Positions 18,720 through 27,798 of a stretch of 64,000 bases of DNA are shown in pieces; positions within the stretch are counted from its first letter, which is position 1, and each line of letters begins with the position of its first letter. Under the pieces are notes generated by a model. It saw only the letters and a list, made by a program, of their open reading frames with translations. It searched no databases and had not been told where the DNA came from. Location: NCBI RefSeq assembly GCF_900100605.1, contig NZ_FNCN01000006.1, forward strand, positions 88,476-152,475. Direction: 5' to 3'. The DNA is from Sinosporangium album (GTDB lineage: Bacteria; Actinomycetota; Actinomycetes; Streptosporangiales; Streptosporangiaceae). The position numbers were made by a program, and so were the translations under genes.

Positions 18720-19934
18720 ATGACCGTGGAGATGAGCGCCGATCAGGCGCGCAAAGTGGTGCTCAAGGCACAGGGGTTCCTCGGGGCCGAAGGCCGCAGA
18801 GGCGGAGCGCCGGCGGTTCTGCGGCGGCTGGCCGCGGTGCAGCTCGACACCATCTCGGTGCTCGCCCGCTCCCACGAGCTGATCGCCTACGCGCGGCTCG
18901 GGCCCGTGGCTCGGCAGAGCGTCGAGCGGGCCTACTGGCACAATCCGCCGACGGCGTTCGAGTACTGGTGCCACGCCGCCTGCATCCTGCCGATCGACCA
19001 CTGGCCGCTTTACGCGTTCCGGCGGCGGGCGTTCCGCGAGGGGAAATCCCGATGGCATGAGGTGCCGCCGTCCGTCGACAAGGTCCTCGAACGCGTTCGG
19101 GACGAGGGACCGCTCACGACGACCGACCTGGGCGGGGCGAAAAACGGCGGGCCGTGGTGGGACTGGTCCGACACGAAGATCGCCATTGAGTGGCTCCTCG
19201 ACATCGGCGAGGTCGTCTGCACCCGCCGCGTCGGCTGGCGGCGGATCTACGACCTGGCCGAGCGTGTCGTGCCCGGCGACCTGTTGGCCCAAGACCTCGA
19301 CGACCGCGCGTGCGTCACCCGGCTCGCCGGCGCCGCGGGCAGGGCCCTCGGCGTGGCGACGAGGGCCGACCTGATCGACTTCCTCCGGCTGAGCGGCCCC
19401 CAGGCCACCCTGCTCGACGAGGCACTGTTCGACGGATCGGCCGGCCTGAAGCCCGTGCGCGTCCCCGAGTGGCCCGCCGCCCGCCCTTCAGGTTCCCGGT
19501 CCGCCGCCGTGGAGGCGAACGCCTGGGCCCATCCCGAGGCGCTCGCCGGCGAACCGCGCGGGCGCCATCGCACGACGCTGCTCTCGCCGTTCGACTCCCT
19601 GGTCTGGGACCGGCCGCGTACGGCGCGCGTGTTCGGCTTCACCCACAGACTTGAGGCTTATGTCCCGAAAGCCAAGCGAGTTCACGGCTACTTCGCGATG
19701 CCCGTCCTCGCGGAGGGCCGCCTGGTCGGCCGGGTCGACCCGGCACGCGACGGCAACACGCTGATCGCCCGCCAGGTCGGCCTGGAGCCCGGCGTGCGGC
19801 GCCCGGTCGCGCTCGAAGCGGTCGCCGAGGCGCTGCGGGAGGCCGCCTCCTGGGTGGGCTGCGACAGCGTGCGCGTGGAACGCGGGACCACCCCCGACAT
19901 CGTCCACGATCTCCGCACGGCCCTCGCCGACTGA
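18720..19934 (+). CDS. YcaQ/AlkZ-family winged-helix DNA glycosylase-like protein
   Basis: This 404-residue protein has the HTH_42 (YcaQ/AlkZ) fold of tandem winged helices. Family members remove alkylated bases or unhook interstrand crosslinks. LAAVQLDTISVLARSHELIAYARLG carries the catalytic QxD-type motif (VQLDTI), and AFEYWCHAACILPIDHWPLY and LLSPFDSLVWDR are family landmarks. The ATG at 18720 was chosen over one at 18666 because the homologous sequence begins at MSADQARKVVLKAQGF. It faces the response-regulator gene across 137 bp. Confidence 0.85.
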   Translation: MTVEMSADQARKVVLKAQGFLGAEGRRGGAPAVLRRLAAVQLDTISVLARSHELIAYARLGPVARQSVERAYWHNPPTAFEYWCHAACILPIDHWPLYAFRRRAFREGKSRWHEVPPSVDKVLERVRDEGPLTTTDLGGAKNGGPWWDWSDTKIAIEWLLDIGEVVCTRRVGWRRIYDLAERVVPGDLLAQDLDDRACVTRLAGAAGRALGVATRADLIDFLRLSGPQATLLDEALFDGSAGLKPVRVPEWPAARPSGSRSAAVEANAWAHPEALAGEPRGRHRTTLLSPFDSLVWDRPRTARVFGFTHRLEAYVPKAKRVHGYFAMPVLAEGRLVGRVDPARDGNTLIARQVGLEPGVRRPVALEAVAEALREAASWVGCDSVRVERGTTPDIVHDLRTALAD

Positions 19935-20071
19935 CGCCGCCGACACGGCGGCTCCGTCAGCGCGGCGATGCGCGACATCCGACCGCGCCACCGCACATAT
20001 CCGGGCCGCCGGAGAAGGGCCCGGAGTGGCCGGGACCTCGGGCGGAGGGCCTGAGATCCCGGCGCGATGGG

Positions 20072-20773
20072 TCAGGTGATCTCCAGCATGCGTTCTCTGA
20101 CCGCGTAGACCACGGCCTCCATCCTGGAGTGGAGCTGAAGTTTGTCCAGGATGTTGCGGACGTGGTTCTTCACGGTGTTCTCGGAGATGAAGAGCTGCTT
20201 GGCGATCTCGCGGTTGTTCATGCCCTTGGCGACCAGGCGGAGCACCTCCATCTCGCGGTCGGTCAACCTGGGCACGGGGAGCTGCGGTGGGCGTTCGGCC
20301 TCCTTGCGGCTCATGTTCGCGAACTCGCTGATTAACTTGGCGGCCATGGCCGGGTTGATCAGCGACTGTCCCTCGTGGACGCCGCGAACGGCGTCCGGCA
20401 CCTCGTCGATCTGCACGTCTTTGAGCAGATATCCGGTGGCACCCGCCTTGATGGCCTCGAAGAGATCTTCCTCTTCGTCGCTCACCGTCAGCATGATGAT
20501 CCTGGTGCTGGGGACCGACGCCTTGATCTGCCTGGTCGCGTCGATGCCGCCCTGCCGCGGCATGCGCACGTCCATCAGAACGACGTCCGGCAGAAGGCGG
20601 TCTGACAACTCGACCGCCTCCTGACCGTCGCTAGCCTCACCGACCACCTCGATGTCCGCCTCCGCGGCCAGCGCCAGCTCCAGACTGCGACGGATCAGCG
20701 CGTGATCGTCGACGATCAGCACACGGATCGGCTCGCCGCGCCCGGACACGCGGGCCTCGTCGGATTGCGTCAC
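20072..20773 (-). CDS. NarL/LuxR-family response regulator
   Basis: This 233-residue two-domain regulator has a receiver domain with acidic pocket VLIVDDH and phosphoacceptor Asp in LLPDVVLMDVRMP, and the switch Lys in GYLLKD. The C-terminal LuxR helix-turn-helix is LTDREMEVLRLVAKGMNNREIAKQL followed by SENTVKNHVRNIL. The GTG at 20773 has GAGGAGGAGG just upstream. No histidine kinase gene is adjacent, so it may be an orphan. Its position between secA and hpf matches a conserved Streptomyces arrangement. Confidence 0.9.
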   Translation of the reverse strand: MTQSDEARVSGRGEPIRVLIVDDHALIRRSLELALAAEADIEVVGEASDGQEAVELSDRLLPDVVLMDVRMPRQGGIDATRQIKASVPSTRIIMLTVSDEEEDLFEAIKAGATGYLLKDVQIDEVPDAVRGVHEGQSLINPAMAAKLISEFANMSRKEAERPPQLPVPRLTDREMEVLRLVAKGMNNREIAKQLFISENTVKNHVRNILDKLQLHSRMEAVVYAVRERMLEIT

Positions 20774-20867
20774 GCCTCCTCCTCGTGGGGGCCAGAGCCG
20801 TTGGACCGCCATGATTACATGGCTTTCACGGTCCTAGGGTGGTCGAGAGGATCTTCAAACGCCATGG

Positions 20868-21551
20868 TTACGGCTCAACGAGCCGCAACACCCCGTAGTT
20901 GTATCCGCGCCGCCGGTAGACCACACTCGGCAGTCCGCTCTCCTTGTCGCGGAACAGATAGAAGTCGTGGCCGACCAGCTCCATTTCGAGAAGTGCCTGG
21001 TCAATGGTCACCGGATCGGCCCGGTGGAACTTCTCACGGACAATGAGAGGACCATCACCGTCCATCTCTATGGCCACGACGGGCTCGGTGTAGTCGGTGT
21101 CCGCGGGGGACTGCTTCCGGGGAGCGGGCGCACCCGCTTTTTTCTTCTCGGACGGGGACGCGCCGTTGACGGCGACAGGTGGAAGATCGTCGTTGTCGGC
21201 GAGGACCGACGTGAGTTCGGCGACGGACGGAGGGCAATGGTTGCCGTGATGCATCTTGCGTCTGTCGTTGATCCGCCGGAGGCGTCCTTCCAGTTTGCCG
21301 AGGGCGATATCGAGTGCGGCGAACCGGTCTTCGGCCGATGCTTCGGCGCGTACTGCGGGGCCGCGAGAGTGAATCGTGAGCTCCACCCGCTCACGGTGGT
21401 CGCTGATCCGGGCGTTGGCCTCCTTGGAGACCTCGACGTCGACACGGATCAGCTTGCTGTCCAGCCGTTCGATTTTGGCCAGTTTGGTCGTCACGTGGTC
21501 GCGGAAACGGTCACTCACTCCGGTGTGCCGCCCCTTGACGATGATGTCCAT
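20868..21551 (-). CDS. hpf: Ribosome hibernation promoting factor, long form
   Basis: This 227-residue long-form HPF dimerises 70S ribosomes into 100S particles during stasis. The N-terminal S30AE domain (MDIIVKGRHTGVSDRFRDHV, then KLEGRLRRINDRRKMHHG) binds the 30S decoding region. A Pro/Lys-rich linker leads to the C-terminal dimerisation domain (PVTIDQALLEMELVGHDFYLF). The ATG at 21551 has AAGGGGG about 8 nt upstream. Upstream in-frame codons encode no conserved sequence. It lies between the response regulator and comF as in other actinobacteria. Confidence 0.94.
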   Translation of the reverse strand: MDIIVKGRHTGVSDRFRDHVTTKLAKIERLDSKLIRVDVEVSKEANARISDHRERVELTIHSRGPAVRAEASAEDRFAALDIALGKLEGRLRRINDRRKMHHGNHCPPSVAELTSVLADNDDLPPVAVNGASPSEKKKAGAPAPRKQSPADTDYTEPVVAIEMDGDGPLIVREKFHRADPVTIDQALLEMELVGHDFYLFRDKESGLPSVVYRRRGYNYGVLRLVEP

Positions 21552-22330
21552 GCAACAACCCCCTTCGACTCTCGACCGACTCCTCTTCACCGCGCCCGCA
21601 GCACGGCCGAGAAGCGGCCGGTGCGGGTGAGTGTCGCGGCCGGTACGACCGGCCCGCGTGAAGAGTGCCCGTGGTGGTGACGCGCCCGGTGTCGAGACCG
21701 CCGGGACCACGGCGTCTCACGACGCCGTTCTGCGCGTGAAAACCGATGGCGACCTCCCTCCGGTCACGCTTTGTCCTCGGGTCGTGCCCAACGTATCCCG
21801 CCCCCAACCCCCCGAAGCGAGATCCGTTGGTCACTACTTTTGATGCTGTTTGTCCTGAAATGACCAGCCAATGCCGAGAACGTGTATGGCACCCGTCCGG
21901 CCGACCTGGTCTTCGTCCCCACATCCGCCTGCTGAGGGTCTCGCAGCGCTATCGCCACTACTGCCCTTCTCTCCTGGCGGAGGCCATCTGGACCCCCGGG
22001 GAGGCAGGACTTACCCCTAAGCCGCACCGTGATCGGTCGACAAAAAGTCGCCTTACGTGGACCGTTTGGCCTGCGGCTGGCATCGGCTAGCAGGGCCGGG
22101 CGACCCGACCCTACGCAACCACGGACCCGAACGGGTGCCATGCTCAGACGCTATCTGTATCCAGCCCGAATGTCAGCCGTGAACTACGCCAAAGGATCAC
22201 TTTGCGTGATATTCGCCAGGAGTGCCCACCGGGTAGATGCTGATTTTGCGGGGCAATGAGCATCAGATACGAGGAATCTTCACGTTCTTCCAAGCCGCAC
22301 ACTGTCGGTGGCGTCTGAGAGAGTCTGAGG
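21552..22330. other. Long intergenic region between hpf and comF
   Basis: About 780 bp have no supported gene. It should contain the divergent promoters of hpf and comF. The open frames here have no initiation signal or recognisable protein pattern and overlap on both strands. The stretch around 22160-22270 is less GC-rich and is the likelier promoter zone for comF. Confidence 0.5.
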
Positions 22331-23092
22331 ATGTCGGCGGCCTTCCTCGATGTGCTCCTGCCTCCCCGATGTGCGGCGTGCGCGACCGGGGTCGGCCCGC
22401 TCTGCCCGGCCTGCGCTGCCGGGCTGTGCCACGACCCCGGCGTCCGCATGCCCACGCCTTCCCCTCCCGGGTTGCCGGAGTGCTGGTCGGCCGCCGACTA
22501 CACCGGCCCCCTGCGCCGCGCCCTGACCGCCTACAAGGAGCGCGGCCTGACCGCCCTCGCCGCTCCCCTCGGCGCCGCCCTGGCCCTCGTCCTCTGGCGA
22601 GCCGTGGCCTCCGCCCTCGCCGCCCACCACCGGCACCCCCCTCCCCACAGCGGCTCGGCACCCCACGTCACAGTGGTGCCCGTCCCGACCACCCCCCGGG
22701 CCAAAAGGCGACGCGGCCACGATCCCCTCGGAACCCTGGCCGAGCTCGCAGTCGCAAGCCTCCGCGAATGCGGCCTCCCCCTCACATACGCACAACCCCT
22801 CGAACACCGCCGCCACCCCGAAGACCAGGCGGGCCTGAATTCCCGCCAGCGAGCCTCAAACCTCGCCCACGCCTTCCGCCTCCGCCCGACCCCCCGCGCC
22901 GCCCTGACGCCCCTCTGGGCCGCCCCCACAGGCATCCCCGGCCCCGTCGTCCTCGTAGACGACATCCTCACCACCGGCACCACCCTCACCGAAGCCGCCC
23001 GCACCCTACGCGCCGCCGGCGCCCACGTCCCCACCGCCGCCGTCCTCGCCGCCACCCCCCGCCGCACCCACCCCCGCCCTCTCGCCACCTGA
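22331..23092 (+). CDS. comF: ComF-family phosphoribosyltransferase-like protein
   Basis: This 253-residue protein has an N-terminal four-cysteine zinc ribbon (CAACATGVGPLCPAC) and a C-terminal phosphoribosyltransferase fold with the PRPP loop VVLVDDILTTGTTLTEA. In competent bacteria ComF helps DNA uptake; in actinobacteria the role is unproven. QAGLNSRQRASNLAHAF is the conserved ComF signature. The ATG at 22331 has only a weak ribosome binding site. It converges with lpqB and keeps the hpf-comF-lpqB-mtrB-mtrA order known from mycobacteria and Streptomyces. Confidence 0.87.
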   Translation: MSAAFLDVLLPPRCAACATGVGPLCPACAAGLCHDPGVRMPTPSPPGLPECWSAADYTGPLRRALTAYKERGLTALAAPLGAALALVLWRAVASALAAHHRHPPPHSGSAPHVTVVPVPTTPRAKRRRGHDPLGTLAELAVASLRECGLPLTYAQPLEHRRHPEDQAGLNSRQRASNLAHAFRLRPTPRAALTPLWAAPTGIPGPVVLVDDILTTGTTLTEAARTLRAAGAHVPTAAVLAATPRRTHPRPLAT

Positions 23093-23246
23093 CCCAAGCC
23101 TCGGGAGCGGGCCGCTTCGCCCTGTCCCCGTTCGGGAGTCGGTCGTTTGGCTTGTTTCCGTTTGGGAGTCGGCCGACCCGGGAGTGCGAGGGGGCGCCGG
23201 TGCTTGGACTGAGGAGCGCCGGGAGCGCAGCGACCAGAGCGACACC

Positions 23247-25010
23247 TCACCCGAGGGGGAAGACCGGGAAGCCCGCCCCCTGCTTCGCCACGGTGATCCA
23301 CTCCGACTTGCCGGCGTCGAAGCGGAGGATGCCGCCGTGCTTTTCGGTGCCGGCGAGCATGCGGTCGCCGAGGGCGGCGATGGTGTGCAGGCGTTCGTCG
23401 GCTTTGAGCTGTGTTCGGCCGCCGTCCCCGACGGAGTAGGCGTCGAGCCGTTTGCCCGCCTTGGTTTTGAGCAGCACGAGCAGGGTCGTGGAGTCCTTCC
23501 AGGCGATGTCCAGGATCTCGCCCGGTTTGGCGTCGGTGAGGGTTTGGAGGTGGTCGACGCGGATGTCGTCGCCTTGGCCGACGATCGCGCCGAGACGCAC
23601 ATGGACTCCGGTGGAGTCCTCGACGACCGCGGCGACCCGCACGCCGTCTCGGGCGACCTGGAAGGCTTTGACGGTGGTGTGCAGCAGGCCGGGGGCCTGG
23701 ATGCGCCGTGTGCGGCCTCCGTCGTGGCGGAGCACGTGGGAGGTGGCCTCGCCGACCCGGTCGACCGCCCATAGGGCCGAGTAGCGGTCCCATGAGGGCG
23801 CGGTGAGGTCGGAACCGGCGATCCATTGCTGCCAGCGTCCGCCTTCGACGAGGGAGGTGACCCAGATACCTCCTTGGGAGGATTTGGCCGCGACTCTCGG
23901 TTCCTGGTCCATGGACAGCGCGGGCTCGGTGTAGAGGAGTTGTTTGCGGCCGGCGCCGCCGTACCACACGGGCCCCGCCACTGGGGTGCCGTTGCCGTCG
24001 GAGCCCAGCATGTGGAGCGCGCCGTCGTGGAGGTAGTAGCCGGCGATGTCGGTGCCGGGGTGCAGCAGCCGGTCGAAGTCGGCGAAGTCGTTGGGGGCGA
24101 TGCGCAGCCCCGCCCCGGAGAAGGGTTCGCCGTTGGCGCGCAGTTCGATGGTCCAGTCTTTGGCGAGGTCGTGCAGTGTCCATTGGAGCTGCGCGTAGAG
24201 GGGGTCGCCGCCTCGGACCTGTTCTGACAGGTCGACGACGACGGTGTCGCCCATGGTGGTGACGCTGTTGACGCGGACGTGGTCCGGCAGGGCGGTGATG
24301 GCGGCGTCTTTGAGCGATCCGCTCGGCCCTTGGAGCAGCCTCTGCACGACCGTCTTGGCGAAGTCGCCGTCCGGCGCGACGGGGAGCCGTACCTGGTCGA
24401 CGACGAGTCCTCTGCCGACCTGGTCGAGGAAGTAGAGGTTGACGGGGCGGTAGGCCCGCTGGACGTCGGCCTCGGTGATGATCAGGCCGTTGGGCACGGA
24501 GGCGATCCGCCACACTTTGCCGACTTTGACGAGGGTGGCGGTCCAGCTGGATTCGCCCTTGACCGTGCGGTAGCGCCCGTCGTCGTCGATTATCGCGCGT
24601 TTGGCGGACTTGAGCGTGACGCGCGTTTCTTTAGCGTCTTCGCTGAATGGCGCGGATTCGAAGTCGGCTGAGGCGACGACGCTGACGCCGTCCTCCGACC
24701 GCCAGACGCGGGCGGCCTCCTTGGTGAGGTATTGGCGTGCCACCGCGCGGCCTTGGTCGTCGTTGCTCGCCATTGCGGCTTGGAATCCCCGGACGACGGC
24801 CTCGGGGTCCCAGTCGTCTCGCGGCGGGGTGGGGATCAGGCGCGTGAACGGCTGCATCAGCGGGTCGCCCTTGTTGACCTCGCTCACCGACTCGGGGATG
24901 CCCCCGGTCGGGACGATGGCGCAGGCCGAGCTCACGACCAGGGTGGCGACGGCGGCAGCCGTACGCGTCATCCTGCGGAACCCGGTCCGTCTCCGGCCGT
25001 CACTCCGCAT
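23247..25010 (-). CDS. lpqB: Lipoprotein LpqB
   Basis: This 587-residue secreted lipoprotein modulates the MtrAB two-component system in mycobacteria. The signal peptide ends in lipobox VVSSAC. A GerMN domain lies in the N-terminal half (about 200-300) and the C-terminal half is a beta-propeller-like region. The ATG at 25010 has GGGGGG upstream and overlaps the mtrB stop by 11 bp, implying translational coupling. The order mtrA-mtrB-lpqB on one strand is the classic operon. Confidence 0.93.
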   Translation of the reverse strand: MRSDGRRRTGFRRMTRTAAAVATLVVSSACAIVPTGGIPESVSEVNKGDPLMQPFTRLIPTPPRDDWDPEAVVRGFQAAMASNDDQGRAVARQYLTKEAARVWRSEDGVSVVASADFESAPFSEDAKETRVTLKSAKRAIIDDDGRYRTVKGESSWTATLVKVGKVWRIASVPNGLIITEADVQRAYRPVNLYFLDQVGRGLVVDQVRLPVAPDGDFAKTVVQRLLQGPSGSLKDAAITALPDHVRVNSVTTMGDTVVVDLSEQVRGGDPLYAQLQWTLHDLAKDWTIELRANGEPFSGAGLRIAPNDFADFDRLLHPGTDIAGYYLHDGALHMLGSDGNGTPVAGPVWYGGAGRKQLLYTEPALSMDQEPRVAAKSSQGGIWVTSLVEGGRWQQWIAGSDLTAPSWDRYSALWAVDRVGEATSHVLRHDGGRTRRIQAPGLLHTTVKAFQVARDGVRVAAVVEDSTGVHVRLGAIVGQGDDIRVDHLQTLTDAKPGEILDIAWKDSTTLLVLLKTKAGKRLDAYSVGDGGRTQLKADERLHTIAALGDRMLAGTEKHGGILRFDAGKSEWITVAKQGAGFPVFPLG

Positions 25011-26754
25011 GCGGCCCCCCGTTCAGCCCGGGGTCGCCCAACGCGGGTGAGAGCACCGGCGTCATGTGTCCCCGCCATGTGCGCCGCATCTCGATCTCGG
25101 GCGGAACGAGCGAGAGAGGCGATCCTCTCAGTTCGGCGCCGGCGACGCGCGGCAGGGACAGCCGGAACTGTGAGCCTTCGCCGGGCGATCCCCACGCCTG
25201 GAGCCAGCCGCCGTGGAGCATCGCGTCCTCGCGGGAGATCGCGAGTCCGAGGCCCGTGCCTCCGATGGTCCTGGCCCTGGACGGGTCGGCGCGCCAGAAC
25301 CGGTCGAAGACCATGTTCTCCTCGCCCGGTTTCAGACCCACCCCGTGGTCGCGTACGGCTACCGCCACCGAATCCCGGTCGCCTCCCACGGTGACGATGA
25401 CGTCCTTGCCCTCGCCGTGTTCGATGGCGTTGAACAGCAGGTTGCGCAGGATGCGCTCGACCCGGCGGCTGTCCATCTCGGCCATGCACGGCTCGCTCGG
25501 CAAACGCAGATCGAACCGGGTCGAATGACGTTCGGCCAGTGCTTCGGAGTCGGCGACGGCCCGCAGGACCACGTCGCGTACGTCGACCGAGTCGACGTCG
25601 AGAGTGGCCGCGCCAGCGTCGTACCTGCTGATCTCCAGCAGGTCGGCGAGCATGGATTCGAACCGCTCAAGCTGGTTCTGCATGAGTTCGGCGGCGCGGG
25701 CGATGACCGGGTCGAAATCCTCGCGGTTGTCGTAGAGCAGGTCGGCGGCCATGCGCACGGTGGTCAGCGGGGTGCGCAGCTCGTGCGACACGTCGGAGAC
25801 GAATTTCCGCTGGACCTGCGACAGCTCCTCCAACTGGTGGATCTTGAGCGCCAGGTTGGCCGCCATCTCGTTGAACTGGGTCGCGAGCCGGGCGAGATCG
25901 TCTTCGCCCCTGACTTTCAGGCGCTCGTCCAGGCGGCCGGCGGCGAGCCGTTCGGCGGCCTGGCGGGCGAGCCGTACGGGGGTGACGACCTGGCGCGTCA
26001 CCAGGTAGGCGACGGCCGCGAGGAGTAGGACGAGTCCAGCGCCGACGACGACGAGCATCTGCCGTACCGAGGACAGCATCCGCTCTTCCTCGGTGAGCGG
26101 GAAGAAGTGGTAGAGCTCATATGTCGTGGGCACACCCTGTACGCGCACCCCGATGGCCAGGCCCGGCACCGACGCCGTCGCGCCCTTGTAGTAGATCGAC
26201 ACCGGGACGCTGGACGCGGCGTTGATGTCGGATTTGCGGACCTTGTCCTGGAGTGAGGCCGGGATGCTGCGCGGGTCGATGTTGTAGGTCGCGCGGTACT
26301 CCCCGGGCATCATCGTGTCGCGGATGATGGCCGTATACCGGTCGGGTGAGCCGGCCCGGGCGGCGAGCGCCTGGATGGCGCGGTCGATGGGCGCGTCGGA
26401 GGCGTTCTTGGCCACCCTGTCGGATTCGTTGACCGACTGCTTGGACGGGTCGTCGATCGACTGGTTGAGATAACCGCTGATCAGCACCCGGTCGGCGGTG
26501 GCCTCGGCCGTGGCGGCGACCAGTCTGCCCTGCACGACCGAGGTGATCATGCGCTGCATCAGGTAGACGCCCAGCACCGCGACCACGGTGACCGAGATCA
26601 CGAGTGTGCTGGTGACGACCTGAAGTTGCAGGGAGCGCCGCCAGACGCGGCGCACCCTGCCTCCGGCACGCCGCGTACGCCGACGGACACCGCGGACGAT
26701 CTGCCGGAATGTCCGGCGGCGCGGCTGTTTCTGCGTGGCGTATGGCGGGGGCAT
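25000..26754 (-). CDS. mtrB: Sensor histidine kinase MtrB
   Basis: This 584-residue membrane kinase is the partner of MtrA, controlling cell-wall and division genes. An Arg-rich N-terminus leads to TM1 (about 43-67), an extracellular sensor domain, TM2 (about 232-252) and a HAMP domain. The phospho-acceptor His324 lies in FVSDVSHELRTPLTTVR. The catalytic domain shows NLLFNAIEHGEGK and GGTGLGLAISRE. It lies 23 bp after mtrA and overlaps lpqB. Confidence 0.95.
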   Translation of the reverse strand: MPPPYATQKQPRRRTFRQIVRGVRRRTRRAGGRVRRVWRRSLQLQVVTSTLVISVTVVAVLGVYLMQRMITSVVQGRLVAATAEATADRVLISGYLNQSIDDPSKQSVNESDRVAKNASDAPIDRAIQALAARAGSPDRYTAIIRDTMMPGEYRATYNIDPRSIPASLQDKVRKSDINAASSVPVSIYYKGATASVPGLAIGVRVQGVPTTYELYHFFPLTEEERMLSSVRQMLVVVGAGLVLLLAAVAYLVTRQVVTPVRLARQAAERLAAGRLDERLKVRGEDDLARLATQFNEMAANLALKIHQLEELSQVQRKFVSDVSHELRTPLTTVRMAADLLYDNREDFDPVIARAAELMQNQLERFESMLADLLEISRYDAGAATLDVDSVDVRDVVLRAVADSEALAERHSTRFDLRLPSEPCMAEMDSRRVERILRNLLFNAIEHGEGKDVIVTVGGDRDSVAVAVRDHGVGLKPGEENMVFDRFWRADPSRARTIGGTGLGLAISREDAMLHGGWLQAWGSPGEGSQFRLSLPRVAGAELRGSPLSLVPPEIEMRRTWRGHMTPVLSPALGDPGLNGGPHAE

Positions 26755-26777
26755 ACCGGAAATGTGCTCGCTCGCAC

Positions 26778-27455
26778 TCAGGCCGGACCGGCCTTGTACC
26801 CTACGCCGCGGACGGTCACCACGATCTCAGGACGCTCGGGATCCTTTTCGATCTTGGCGCGGAGGCGCTGCACGTGCACGTTGACGAGCCTGGTGTCGGC
26901 CGCGTGGCGGTAGCCCCACACCTGCTCCAGGAGCACCTCCCGCGTGAACACCTGCCGGGGCTTGCGGGCGAGGGCCACCAGGAGATCGAATTCGAGCGGC
27001 GTGAGGTTGATGGTCTCCTCGCCCCGCTTGACCGAGTGTCCGGCCACGTCGATGGTGATGTCGCCGATCTGCAGGATCTCGGGGGTCGGCTCGTCCGTAC
27101 GGCGGAGCCGGGCCCGCACCCGCGCGACGAGCTCCTTCGGCTTGAACGGCTTGACGATGTAGTCATCGGCCCCGGACTCCAGCCCGAGCACGATGTCGAT
27201 CGTGTCGCTCTTGGCGGTGAGCATCACGATGGGCACACCCGACTCCGCGCGGATGCGCCGGCAGACGTCGATGCCGTCGGCGCCCGGCAGCATGAGGTCG
27301 AGCAGCACCAGGTCCGGCCGGGTGTCGCGAAAAGCGTCGAGCGCCTTGTCGCCGTCTGAGACGAAAGAAGGTTCGAAGCCCTCTCCGCGCAACACGATAC
27401 CGAGCATCTCGGCCAGAGCGGCGTCGTCGTCGACGACCAGCACGCGTCCTTTCAT
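26778..27455 (-). CDS. mtrA: Response regulator MtrA (OmpR/PhoB family)
   Basis: This 225-residue response regulator has phosphoacceptor Asp53 in DLVLLDLMLPGADG and an OmpR-type winged helix (LTPLEFDLLVALARKP, VWGYRHAADTRLVNVHVQRL). The N-terminus MKGRVLVVDDD is typical of MtrA. GAGGGG precedes the ATG at 27455. It controls cell-wall metabolism, division and, in Streptomyces, development. A GTTAC-type direct element 13 bp upstream of the start may be an autoregulatory site. Confidence 0.96.
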   Translation of the reverse strand: MKGRVLVVDDDAALAEMLGIVLRGEGFEPSFVSDGDKALDAFRDTRPDLVLLDLMLPGADGIDVCRRIRAESGVPIVMLTAKSDTIDIVLGLESGADDYIVKPFKPKELVARVRARLRRTDEPTPEILQIGDITIDVAGHSVKRGEETINLTPLEFDLLVALARKPRQVFTREVLLEQVWGYRHAADTRLVNVHVQRLRAKIEKDPERPEIVVTVRGVGYKAGPA

Positions 27456-27798
27456 AGCCCCTCATTCGTTACTTCGCGTTGTGGGAGATTCTGGGCGAAC
27501 CTGCACGGTTGCTGAAGGCTACCTTCGTCCAGCGGCCAGGTGATACACGACACATTGATCGGCCCACCAAACGCCAAATTTTAGGCGCATTTATTGGAAC
27601 GTGCGAAGCTCTGCCCTCAATTACACCGCTACCGCCGATACCAACCGCCCACCCTGATGCCAGGCGGCAGCGGACATCCATCAGTCTGAGGTAAACAGCG
27701 CATCTGTGGCCATCCCCTCTGCCGAACTGCACGCAGAGACACTCAAGTCGGCCACATGATCGCCGCAAACAGTCACCCCACCATGCCAGGATTGGGAT
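27456..27798. other. Divergent promoter region of mtrA and the membrane-protein cluster
   Basis: About 343 bp have no supported gene. GTTAC at 27468-27472 and GTTGT at 27478-27482 form a 10-bp-spaced direct repeat resembling GTTAC-type MtrA sites reported in actinomycetes. The 27570-27600 stretch is A+T-rich (CGCCAAATTTTAGGCG is an imperfect dyad) and may hold promoter elements. Confidence 0.45.

Noticed and set aside
22531-24513. 660-codon Arg/Pro-rich frame across comF and lpqB
   Set aside because: It is antisense to comF and out of frame with lpqB. Composition is that of a shadow frame.
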